Of a DNA stretch of 64,000 nt, positions 23,198-34,140 are shown one piece after another. Every line of letters begins with the position of its first letter. The stretch's first letter is position 1. The notes beneath the pieces were generated by a model, which was not told where the DNA came from, made no database searches, and saw only the letters and a program-made list of their open reading frames with translations. The stretch comes from Prinia subflava (taxonomy: Eukaryota; Chordata; Aves; Passeriformes; Cisticolidae). The stretch is from contig NW_026960607.1 of NCBI RefSeq assembly GCF_021018805.1, positions 3,722,501 to 3,786,500 on the forward strand. The letters are read 5' to 3'. The translations under genes were made by a program, and so were the position numbers.

Positions 23198-23680
23198 TGT
23201 GGTATCCCCTGAAAAATGGTTTATTCCCCCAAACCCCATCCATGGTTCAGCCCCCATGTCTGTCAAAACCCAACTGTTATCTCATCCCACGCCCACCCCA
23301 TGTCCATCATCCCAGACCCACCTCCCAGTTCTGGAATGTTCTCCCCAACTCTGTTCCCCATTTGGCAATATGTTCAAACGACACCTTCGTGTTTTCCCTG
23401 ATTGGTTCTCCCCCTATGGTGTGATCCCATACCCCACCCCTGAAAGTTATTGATTGGTTCCTGATTTTGGTACCACCCCTCTTTAAAAAGGCTCGCACTT
23501 CTTTGTTCTCTGTCTTGTGTCGCTGGCTCCCTTCGGACATTAAAGGTGCTCCGGAATTGCCAACCCTTAAGACCCCGCGTGGTCCTTTATCAGCCCTCTG
23601 TTGCCACCCCACTTCTTTTGGACCTTATCACAATCCACTCCACCGAGCTTGCCGGGGTTTAGGAGTCCAGGATTGTGATA
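23198..23680 (+). mobile_element. Solo LTR, class II (ERVK-type), plus strand
   Basis: The 483-bp LTR starts TGTGGTATCCCC and ends GATTGTGATA (CA changed to TA). Flanks TTGGTA (23192-23197) and TTGGTC (23681-23686) form a 6-bp target duplication with one change. The promoter layout is clear on the plus strand: inverted CCAAT boxes (ATTGG) at 23401-23405 and 23453-23457, a TATA-like TTTAAAAAG at 23482-23490, and an ATTAAA signal at 23539-23544. This gives U3, a short R and a U5 of about 120 bp. The C-rich U3 produces long open frames that are not genes. No internal region is attached. Confidence 0.87.
23401..23490 (+). promoter_or_regulatory. LTR promoter: two CCAAT boxes and TATA
   Basis: GATTGGTT occurs at about 23399-23406 and 23451-23458, and the TATA-like element is at 23482-23490. 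The spacing (about 30 and 80 bases upstream of TATA) is what RNA polymerase II promoters of LTRs typically show. Transcription would start near 23512 and run rightwards into the flank. Activity is untested. Confidence 0.6.
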
Positions 23681-23686
23681 TTGGTC

Positions 23687-25660
23687 CTTTATTTCAATTT
23701 ATGCCTTTTAACTGTAAGGATCTGGACCTTTTCTTCTAGTGGAAACAAAACCTTTGTGTAAATTTGTGAATCTGAATATTATTACAATCACCAAACTATT
23801 ATACCTTATTTATGATCAGAACCAGTAGAAATAATAATAAAATTTTGCTTTATTTAAAACACACCTGGAAAAGTAATTCCAAGAGCTTTTTTATTGTCTT
23901 GTTAAAGTAATGACTTTCAACCACTCTGTACACATGAAACCTAGAAAATAGACAGAAATTCTTAATGAAAAATGTGGTATAAGGAAAGCTGATTGCTACC
24001 TATGTATGTACAATGTGAGATTTTTAATCTCCCATTTTAATTCTCTCTTCAGCAATGTTGTCTCACTGCCTCCTGAAAGAAAAGCTCCCTAGTGCCACTA
24101 GAGAACAATGCCAAATATCTTTGCTTTCCCTGCCTCTGTCACTTCCCTCGGGGTGTAATTGTGAAGTCAGTCCACCCTAAAGCAAAGCTATACTTGCAGA
24201 CAGCTCCCACCACTGACAGCTGGAACAGAGGTAGTGGCTTATGGATTCTGGTCCCTGTAGGAGCTATACCATTGGTACCTGGCAGCCTCTTTGGATCAAA
24301 GCATAATTAGAAGTCTCTCCAAGAAAAAGAATTTTAAAACAGCCCAGCACCTATTCCTATAATTCCCTATGTTTTACTATTCCCCAGAAGCTGGGGAAAC
24401 ACTGCAAATGATTTATGCTGCACCCCCTGGGTTCTACATCCATATCTCACATCTGCCTCGTCAGCAAGACCAGCAGACTCATAATTCCTGTTTGCATCCC
24501 TCTATCCCCACTGTCTCCTTCCCTCTCTCCAGAGACCCCATTTAATAGTGCAGAGCTCCTTTGATCTGTGTTCCCAGCTTGAACAAAACAGCTGTGTGAC
24601 TTTGCAACTGCATCTCCTCTTCCACCAAGAACTCATCCACATCATTTTCCTTCTTCTCTTCTGAATGTGTCTAGTCAGAGAATATCAATATGCGAGACAG
24701 AATCACTTATAAGCTCATATAGCATTACCACTTCCCCCCCTAATCAATCCCAGAAGCAAAAGTAAGGAAACTCTGAGACAGCACAGTAGAGAGAACCAGT
24801 TGTTACAAAGTCAGTTATAAATTTACTTTATATTAATGAGGTTTTCTGGCTTTGTTAACTCTGGCTGTAAAAGCACATTGTTGTAGAAAAGCCTCTGAAA
24901 CATCCAGCCAGAGCCAGAGCTTTTGCACCTGTGTGCAAAATCTTTATCACAAGCATATATTTCATAAAGATATGTCTGTGCACACAATGATAAAGGTGGA
25001 AATACAACGAGAAAACAGGGTCTTGGCATAGCTTTGAGTGAACCCTCATATGACTTGAAGAAGTCAGCAGGTGGTAGCTCTATATGACTGACATCTATGA
25101 TCATCTGTTTAAAACGTCTTTGGTAGGGAAGGATAAGAAACAAAAGACCCCTGCATTTGTTACTCATTTGGAAGAAAAGTACCAGAAGTAAAGAGCTCAT
25201 CTTCTGACCAACAGGCTAAAAATTTGTTTGCTACTTGGGGAAAATGTAAAACAAGAAAATAAAAGAGACCAGTTGCTGTAAATCACCAATTTGCTCTTTC
25301 TCTTTCAGATATCAGAATATTATTAATTTTGTGTGGATGGAGTTGAATCATCATGACAACCTTTAGGTCTAGAAAGTAATAGACATGCAAAATTTGTGAA
25401 CAAGGATATAATAGAAACAGGATATTTATACATTGCTTTTAAAACATTAAATAAAAGTCCACTTTTGATAAATATCTCTGTCTCCTATAGTCATTTATTT
25501 CCTAAATAGTTTACCTAAAGTTCACTGTAAACCTCAAAAACCAGAGAAATTAGTTGAAATCTCTTCTAATTAAAACAATATTATTTTAAAAATGTTTTTT
25601 CTCCAAAGGAAATATAAACATTTTCCCAAATGAATACCTCCCCTCCTGCCAGCATCATGT
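23687..25660. other. Unique non-coding DNA
   Basis: No supportable gene. A 125-codon minus frame (25200-24823) resembles nothing known. A strong acceptor-like sequence, TTTCTCTTTCAG, ends at 25308 and is followed by only 18 open codons. Confidence 0.6.
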
Positions 25661-25664
25661 ACTA

Positions 25665-25742
25665 TCTCCCATGGAGAATTAAACTCAGGACCTTCAGAAC
25701 AGATGGCAAAGGCCTTATCTGCTCTCCTACCACAGCATGAGG
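25665..25742 (-). repeat. tRNA-like sequence, probable ancient SINE head
   Basis: On the minus strand, an A-box-like TGTGGTAGGAGAGC (25734-25721) precedes a B-box-like GGTCCTGAGTTTAATTC (25692-25676). The spacing is about that of a tRNA gene. The D-arm and T-arm resemblance is good, but the acceptor stem does not pair and no CCA end is seen. It is therefore not a functional tRNA gene. An old tRNA-derived SINE or a tRNA pseudogene fits best. Confidence 0.45.
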
Positions 25743-28700
25743 CAATATAGATTTGCCTGATAATGCACTCACAATAAGAAAAAGGTTTATTGACCCCTCT
25801 TACTATATTTACATCCACCAAACAAATGCTTTTTAAATTTAATCTACACGTTTTGACTTTTGCAAGTTCATTTACAAAACCTATGCCAAGTAGTAAACCT
25901 GAGATACTAAAGAAACTGTTTTCATTTTAGTGCTAGAGTTCCAGCTGTACATTTTGTCAAATCTCTGGCATATTTTATTCTGTGTCTTTTAATTAAAAGA
26001 CAGTTAATTTTCAGCATTTATTTTAATAACCTCAGTGTTCAATTTCTATGTATTTCACATCTTCCTTCCACATTTGTTCTTAAATGATACCATAGCTTTG
26101 ACACTGCTTTGGCCTGTGCCATATAATGAGCTCATAGTGGTTTAGCAGATGAGTAAGCTCAGTTCTGACACTGAATGAGCCCAACAGCTCCTTTTGCTCT
26201 ATCCATTTGTCAGCTGCCCACCTACAAAATTCTTACAGCAAAAAAAGACCAATAAAATATTTTCTGCAAACTATGAAAAATATGTAGACATCAGACCAAA
26301 AACAGTTGCTCTCCTGAAGTCCTTTTTCCTTTCACTAAGCAATCCATACCTAGTTAATACTCAGTTCCTGAATGTTTCAGCTTTTATTTGAATGCAAGTT
26401 TAAAATCTAACACTCTTTTGCATATTATTGTATTAGTCAAGGCTATATTAAAAATGATTTCTAATTTCTAGTGGTTTGCAAAGGCAACAAAATTAAGTTT
26501 AGGGTGATCTGCAAACAAAAGGGAAAAAAATGATGAAAAAGTTTTGAAGCAGGGAGTGAAAATCAGCACCTGATGGTAGCAGATCTAATGGCCATTGGGG
26601 TGCTGAAAGATATGTTGATGGGCTCCCTATGGTTTCTTTTAAAAAGGTATTTATTTACACAGTTTTCTTTCTTCCTAGGCCCCTTGTTAGAACACACAAG
26701 AAACCAGAAAGACACATACCTTCTTTACAGGGAAAAAGAAAGATAAATTATTGAAATGTTGACTCACTATTACTTCTAAACCAAATATTTTTGCTGTTTG
26801 GATTACAGCAATAGGAGCTGAGGCTTACAAAGCTTGTTCTAATTAACTCACACATCATCTTTCACAGAATGGTAACTACAATGGGACCATTCAGCTGTTT
26901 ACCAATAAATGAACAAAAGTTATAGGAATGTACATGAATAGAATGATTGTGGTTATAATCTCCCCATATAAACATTTCCTGTGCATCAACATAATTGTGT
27001 CATTAGCTAGAAAGAGATGAAGGTCTTGTTTACCTATAGAAATACTATTATTCTTCTTATGACCTAAATAGCTCAGAGCTCCCGGCAGCTACGCTGACTC
27101 TGTACAAAATAATATCCAAGTCTCCTTCCCACACTGCTGTTGTACTGACATATCCTTGCAGCAAGGAGCCCTGCCTTTGTTGCATGTGATGGAATTCTCA
27201 CGACTTACTTATACAGTTAGTGAGATTTCACACTCCATTAGAGGCTAACACACACACTTACATAAGGAGTAAAGACTGAGCAAGGCATTGTAGTACCAAA
27301 ATCTAAAACATGCCCCAAAAAAGGTTTCTGGAAGTGCCCTTTATCAAAGTGTTAAATGCTCATGCATTCTTTAGAATCAGCAAATTAATTCCAGAGTTGA
27401 TTAATATGGTTTTGTCCTGATTAATATGGGTTTTAGTTTTACGAACTAAATACCTTGAAAATACTAAGCAGTTTAGCAAAACATCTTTAGCCAGTTGTTG
27501 CAGTCATCTACCTCTAGGAAACTTAGTGTTTCCACATTACCCAAACACTTTAATTAGACTGAGCAAAGGCATCTGGAAAACAGTTAGCTAAGCTGCTGAG
27601 CAAAGGAGACTTTCAGCCCACATCTTACATTATTGCTTCTGGGAGAATATTTTTCCAGTGTTTGGTGCCTGGGTGCAATCTGTAATGGAAGTAATAAAAA
27701 AGGGAAAGGAAAAGTGGAAAAAAAGGGGAAAGAAAGGTAGAGGTTAAAATAGTATCATTAAACAGCAGCCTGCCACATTGTTAGTTTTTCAAATATTTTT
27801 TAGAATATCTGCAATGATTTATAAAGAATAATTTGGGAAAAAGAATTAACACAGACTACCTACATGGTACATCTAGGACAAGTATAGTTATTTTTAGTTA
27901 AGACATAATTTTTATATCTTGCTATTTGGATGAATGTCCTCGTTGGTCTTTGTATTACTGTTTGGTCCACCCTAAATACTACAAGTATTTTCCTCTTTGT
28001 GAAGTTTCTATTGTGTTCTTCCACAATAGAAAGGAAATGGGGGAAGAAAGAAAAAGAAGGCTTGCTACAAGGCTGACCACAATGAGACTGGCCATGCTTT
28101 CAGCTGAGATACTAGCACTTAGAAATGGAAAACTCCTTGGCAAGATTATTTCTCCTTGTGTAATTTCAAAATGGAAGTTCTTGAAGTTATCTCTTGTAGA
28201 CCTATTAGAGGGAGTGATATTGTGAAAAAAAATGAAAATATTTCACAAGTAATGAATCCCTACTTTCAAAGCATGCATGCGTGTCAATTCTTTAAAATCC
28301 TTGACCAATATTTTATAATAGTCCTTAATTTTCTGCATGCACAGATTTTGTTTGACATTTCCAAATCCTGATCCTGTCTCTTCCTACCTTCAGTAGAGAA
28401 GAGCCTGAAGACATACTTGCTCTTTCCACTGAATTTTTCCCACTTCTTTTAAACATTAAGAAATTGTCTCTAATAATAAAGATTCTATAACACATATGAA
28501 AAAGTCCCACTGGAAAATGGTGCTGAATTAAAGGCAAGAATGACTTCATTTCTTTCAAAACTATGTATTCATCCTCATTGTCTTTTCCCTTATGATCAGA
28601 AACCAGCACAGGAAATCATCCACAGGTAATATATGTTCCTTGTAGCTAAATTAAACTTCCCTACTCTTTTCATCTTTTCTAAATGCAGTGAAACTTTTAC

Positions 28701-31230
28701 CAGAAAACCTGTCCAGTAAATACAGCTATAAATATTCTTGCAGCTCTGCAACATGAACATATTCAGTGCCCTGCCTGGCGAGGGGTGCACTAGGGCCTGC
28801 AGGGGTACAGCCTGACATGAGAGACCAGAGTCAGACAGTCAAGAGCACCAGGAGCAGGAAATTGGCTTTTTACAACCCATTGTCATCCCCCCACCAGCTT
28901 CTTCCAGGCAAAACAAGTGAATGAGCTACTTCAGGATTAGATCTGGTAGCATGGTGCAAGTAAAATTGTATTGCTGGTAACTGAGTTTTCCTCAGAGACA
29001 TGTTCAAGGATGACAAGGAAGAAAAAGGAAGCACATTGAGGCCAAGCACCAGTTTTGAACAGTTGCACAGCTGACACAATGATATGCTTAAGGGGAAAAT
29101 GGTTTATACAGGAGGCTCTCCAGCAATAAAGGCTTTCGAGCATCCATGTGGCTAAGAAATAAAAAATAATATAACGACAAATACATATTCCCTTTCACCT
29201 ATGGGCATAATAAAGGACAGCAAGAAATAAGAAGGCTTATTTCATTTTATAGTTTAAAAAGTCATTTCACAAGTCCATGTAACTGGAGGATACTAACACT
29301 CTGCATAAAAGCATCTGGAATATAATTAAAACTTGTGCTAATTACTGCATAAATTGTAATACTATTCTTATGACTGTATGAGTAAAATTTTTATGGTCAT
29401 TCTTGAAAGTGCTTTGCATCAGAAACATTACTCTTCCTAATCCACAGATTTTACAGGTATATCAGTTTTGCATCTGAAATGTGAGAACTTAGAGGAAGTG
29501 CATTAAATTAGTAACGTCAAATATCTGTCATTTTGATTATTTCATGCTTAGTAAGTACAATATTTCTGACCCTATCATGTTTATTAAAAGTACTTTTACT
29601 TCAAATGGGGTTCTATTCCTTCCATTTATCTACTTAAATTATCAAAATACCATGAATTCAATAAAATTGACCTTATATATATATATATATATGTCCTATT
29701 AATCTAAAAGCCTCAGAATCTGCTCATCTGTAACATATTCTTGGAAAATAAGAGGCTTCATCTGAGTCTGGCATAACTATTGTCCAGGAAGCTACTCCTT
29801 TTGTATTTTCCATTAATTTAGTAGAGAATAAATGAAATGTATCAAGCTAACAGTGGCTAAATGGAACAAATGAAATATCTGCCTTTGTGACAGAATCATA
29901 TTTTAGAAGTTGTGTCTTCAACATTGTTTTCTGTGACCATAACAGACTTGGCTGAAAAGGGGAGAAGAATATTGGTTGATCACCTCTAGGGTGATCAGCA
30001 GCCAGGCCAGTCAACAAACCACTTGGGGCCCTTGCTGTATTTTTTGATTAGGAGGACACCAATAACTATGTGACATGGTTACTACTTTTTGTCTTCCTCC
30101 TCTTTTAAGAATGGCTGTGAGGAGGCTTATCTTAAGGACCCAGTCCCACAGAAATCAAAGACAAAGCAAAAGCTTGATTTCCTTTTTCTGTCTTACTTTT
30201 TTTTTCCATGTGAACCACTGTGCTTATTCTCCAAGTATCTGAGAATGCAGGGGATATAAGAAATAGTAATTTTTTTTCTTATCACTGTATCTTTTCCAAT
30301 CAATTGAATGTGAAAACTCAGCTCCAATCAAGTTTTGAGAGAGAACAGAATATTGTGTGTCCACAACAGATATCATAATTTTTCCCAATTATATTTATGA
30401 ATACCCCTTGCTCCATATGTTAGAGAATTCCCCACAGATCAAACCCCCAACCATGTTTATGTCTCTGTCAGTTTTTCTCACTGTTTACAATTCTCCCCAT
30501 AAGTGAGTAAGGTTTTATTATGTTTAGTCTGTAGAGGTTCACTCTTCCACAGATGCTGCTATCTCAAAAGTTATGTAGATTATGGACTGCATTTTCACAT
30601 GGAAAAACATGTTGAGTATCTGATCACCTGTCTGCATTATCTGTAACCAAAAATTTATTGAAGTTAAGATCTCAACTCTAACAGTTTATCAAAAAACTAA
30701 GTGAAATTTACCTCTGTGTTTGTGATTGTTTATTGTGTGAGCTTTAGCTTTTACTACCCAAAAACAATCAAGTGAAAATTTTTCCTCAAATCTGAACTAC
30801 TTCATAATATTATCCGTAAAGACTCCAAAATAATATTTTGACTGAGTTTCTCTACAATGCAACTGCTGACCAAATCATGCCAGGCCTTCATTTCATATAG
30901 GCAACAGAAATGAATGTGTGACTCTCTTTTTGGTTTACTTCCAAAGTTTCCAAAATGAGCATGTTAATAATTAAAATATTGCCTTCTTTAGGTTTTGTAT
31001 AACTGTGGTACAAGTCCAACTGTCCTGGAAAGCTATATGTGACTATCACACCACAGCTGCTGACTCACAGCAGCGATTTTCTCCCCTTCAAGTTCATTTC
31101 CAGGACCAGATTAAGAAGCAGTAGCCTACAACAGGGAGATTTGCTATCCCTATTAGCAGTCACTCTGCTTCTTTGCACTTTGCTGTAACTTTATGGAGAC
31201 TAAAAATAATAATAATTTAAAAAAAATGTA
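25743..31230. other. Unique AT-rich non-coding DNA
   Basis: Nothing coding is supportable. Minor features are a short duplicated 'gattaatatgg' motif near 27400-27430 and a TA dinucleotide run at 29674-29692. A 99-codon plus frame at 27926-28225 has no recognisable domain. Confidence 0.65.
29674..29692. repeat. (TA)n microsatellite
   Basis: Nine to ten uninterrupted TA repeats. This is an ordinary microsatellite. Confidence 0.85.
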
Positions 31231-31320
31231 GAATCACAGAATGGCCTGAGTTGGATGAGACCTTAGAGATCATCTAGTTCCAACCCTCCACACCTGTGGA
31301 GAGGGTTGCTGCTCACTAGG
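31231..31320 (-). mobile_element. CR1 LINE 3' end, about 90 bp
   Basis: The plus strand shows the reverse complement of the avian CR1 tail: 'gaatcacagaatgg', 'gagttgga' and 'gatcatctagttccaaccct'. The copy is 5'-truncated at about 31320, where a pentanucleotide microsatellite begins. Coding capacity is nil. Confidence 0.85.
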
Positions 31321-31321
31321 C

Positions 31322-31380
31322 AATAAAATAAAATAAAATAAAATAAAATAAAATAAAATAAAATAAAATAAAATAAAATA
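31322..31380. repeat. (AAATA)n pentanucleotide microsatellite
   Basis: About twelve perfect AAATA units directly abut the 5'-truncated end of the CR1 fragment. Perfect purity suggests recent expansion and probable length polymorphism. It generates a spurious Phe/Tyr-rich run in the minus frame. Confidence 0.95.
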
Positions 31381-31674
31381 CATCATAAAAATAAAAACTG
31401 AGAAGTACATTATGTTAGCAGTCATTTGCTCAGCAGTCTGCCTCTTCAGAGGATACACTGAATAGACAGAATCTCTTAAAAGCATATTGTTCCCTGAAAG
31501 TGTTGGGTTTTGTGCATGCAGCATACTGTAATCAAACAGAGCCACTTCAATGTTTATTGTATTAGCTACAATGATATAGCTAGCAAAATGCCAGTCCATT
31601 ATACACTAGCAGTTCACAGCCAGTATTGGTTATCTCAAAACAAGAAAGATGTGTCTGGAAAGCCTGCATGAAGG
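31381..31674. other. Unique spacer between microsatellite and LTR
   Basis: About 290 bases of AT-rich sequence with no recognised feature. Confidence 0.6.
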
Positions 31675-31679
31675 GAAAC

Positions 31680-32467
31680 TGTCTTGGTTTGAAAGACAGA
31701 TATCTGCTAGGAAGGGGCAGGACCTCCCTAGAGATGGAGAATTCAAATCCCCTCCCTCCAAATTATTCCAATTAAAAAGAAAATTAAAGGAGCTTTCAGA
31801 CAGAGGTATGGGGGTAGGAATAACAGTTCTTTACTAGTATATATGACAAAACGACAAACAAACAACAACTATAGCATTAATAATAAACAGAACCAAGAAC
31901 CTTGAGGGCTTTCTTTTACAAAAGCCCGGGGCAGTTTGATCTCGGCGCCCCTGCAGGACTCCGAGAGGCCGAACTGGAAGGAAGGAAAGTCCCGGACCGG
32001 TGGATGAGATGAGGAGCTCTGTGCTGGCAGCTGGAGCGGCAGGGGTGTCCCGGCAGGGCTGGGCAGTGCAGGGCTACAGAGTAGCAGGGGAACCTCAAAG
32101 CTCCGAAGAAGCAGCGGCGGTGGGGGGAGGCTGGAGAAAGCGAGCTCAGGATTCCCGGGTACACAGCAGATGACGGTAGATTTCCCAGGACAAGACAGAG
32201 GCAGAGGGCAGCCTGACCGTCTTCCTCGGCGCTGAGAGCAAGAGTGCCTTCCCCTCCCTCAGATCTGTCTTTTTGCCTTTCCCAAAGCTCATCATCTCTC
32301 CCCTCTGAGGGACACTCCCAGGGACTCATAAACAATAGGTGTAGCTTTGTGCTGCCATATCCCTCAAGTACTCCTTTTGTTCTGACTAAGTAGTCATCAA
32401 GGCTTCTTGGAAACTTATGGGAAAAAATTCTGTGAGAAGAAAAAAAAAACAAATCTAACCCCCAACA
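31680..32467 (-). mobile_element. Solo LTR, ERVL-type, second copy of the 18-kb family
   Basis: The 788-bp element has perfect 5-bp flanks, GAAAC, at 31675-31679 and 32468-32472, and ends TGTCTTGGTTTG...CCCCCAACA on the plus strand. It aligns along its whole length with 18055-18869, with small indels and roughly nine in ten bases the same. By analogy it is on the minus strand. Its TATA-like position reads differently (GATAAAAG in the other copy; a T-rich tract near 32270-32275 here), so the promoter may be damaged. The longest open frame of the window (205 codons, 32533-31916 minus) runs through it and across the boundary and is not a gene. Confidence 0.9.
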
Positions 32468-32472
32468 GAAAC

Positions 32473-34134
32473 AAACACCTCTAATACAACTTTTGGCAAC
32501 AAATTTAATATGAAAATGCATTTTAAATAGCATTTATAATGATGGAAATTCCTGCTCACAAAGATACATTGTGCAGAGAAGCACATATTCCATCTGCCTG
32601 GGCAATGAGAGGATTCAGTGCTGAGCAGAGTGGAATGTCTGACTCCAGCTCCTTTCTGTAGTCAGGCTGTGCACCAACTTTGGTGAAACACAGCAAAGTA
32701 GTTTTGTTTTGGTGGGGTTTTTTTTGTTTTATTTGAGAAAAATAAATGCAAAGTTGTTTTGTGGGGCTTCCATCACGTGTTAGTTACCTGTGTAAAATCT
32801 TTTATTGTGAGAGTGAGGCACTGAGGCATGAGTTCAAGATTAGTTTTGGCACTCACGGAGAGGACAGAGCTCTTTCCAGCAGTAAATAACCAGGTAGGCC
32901 TGGTGGCTGCTCACAGATATCCAAAGGGTCTGACACCTTCTGCACAGACAGCTGAGGTGAAAGACTGAGGGAGAAGGCAAAACAAGGGCACTGCCAGAGG
33001 TTAAAGGAGCCAGTCCATGCACCCCAGAAGAGTGAGCCAAGAGCACAACCCAAAGGCAGGCAAGGGGGAAAACACTGGGAACTGCTAAGAAAGTGTACAT
33101 GAGCATGAAGCAATGTTAGTGGTCCACAGCAGGAGTTGGATAGAAATGGACCCTATGAATGGGGCTACAGGTGAAGGATGAGGAGACAGAACAAGGGGCA
33201 CAGCCCAAAACATCTTCCAGATGACCACTGGCATCTGCCTGTTAATGCTGTGACTTTGAGGCAGGATTAACAAACCCCACTTTGTTAACTGGGGGGTTTG
33301 GCAGCCCCAGTAAACTATTAGCTTTTGTCATAAAGTGACACTGTTAGAACAGTGTTACAGAAAAGCAGTCAGAAGTTGGAGCTTCTCACTGACTGCAATT
33401 CACTGTAATTTTATATCCTATAAAATATAAAACTTGCACCTACAATCACCAAGCCTCATACCTAAGTACAGATAAAAACTTTGGGAAATGTCATTATAAA
33501 TTTAAAAAGTGTCCTACAAGCAAAATCTGGGATCATATAACATTGCCTCTGGAGTTGCACAACACAGGATGTAGAAGCCCAGATAGTATGTACATGTTTT
33601 CTTATATGTATATATTGCAGTTCTTTGTATTCTATTTCTATGACTAAAAATTCTTTTATAACAATATTTTTTCCATCTATCTTGCTGTCTACTAACCTAA
33701 AATAACTGCTATTTTGAAGTTATTTTTTGGTAAACTGTAACATTTCCAAAGGCTAGAACTTGAATTTTTCATAACCATTACTCAGTAGTATCATACACAG
33801 TTCACTGAAGAGATTTCATAGGCATCACAGCTATAAAATTCATACCCCTTACTTATTGGTGGGTCAACTTATTCTTTGATACCCTGCTGAGCTTCTCAGG
33901 CTAAATGTTTATATATAAAGTCTTCCTTTTGTATCCAGCTCAGTCTCCCATACAGTAGCAAAGCATACAGAAAAAACTGGAGTATCTTTCAGAACAACAA
34001 TGAAAATAGCACTATAGAGAAATGGGTTTTTGCATTCACCCAGGAAAGCTCAACCAAAAATATTCAATTTTCAGTAATGCCATTGGGTTCCTACTCAATC
34101 TATGCAGCTGCATGAAAGCTATGTGAATTGCCTG
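32473..34134. other. Unique non-coding DNA
   Basis: No gene or recognised repeat. Minus frames of 86-88 codons near 32840-33113 overlap each other and have no recognisable domain. Confidence 0.65.
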
Positions 34135-34140
34135 AAGCAA

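Noticed and set aside
24823..25200. 125-codon minus-strand frame
   Set aside because: No recognisable motif, no convincing splice borders, and a nested in-frame shift gives similar lengths. Consistent with chance.
25309..25365. Terminal-exon candidate after a strong TTTCTCTTTCAG acceptor
   Set aside because: Only 18 codons stay open, and the sequence following is AT-rich without a clear poly(A) arrangement.
31916..32533. 205-codon minus-strand open frame, the longest in the window
   Set aside because: It lies almost entirely inside the ERVL-type LTR and runs across its boundary. The sister LTR at 18 kb breaks the same frame, and the product resembles no protein family.
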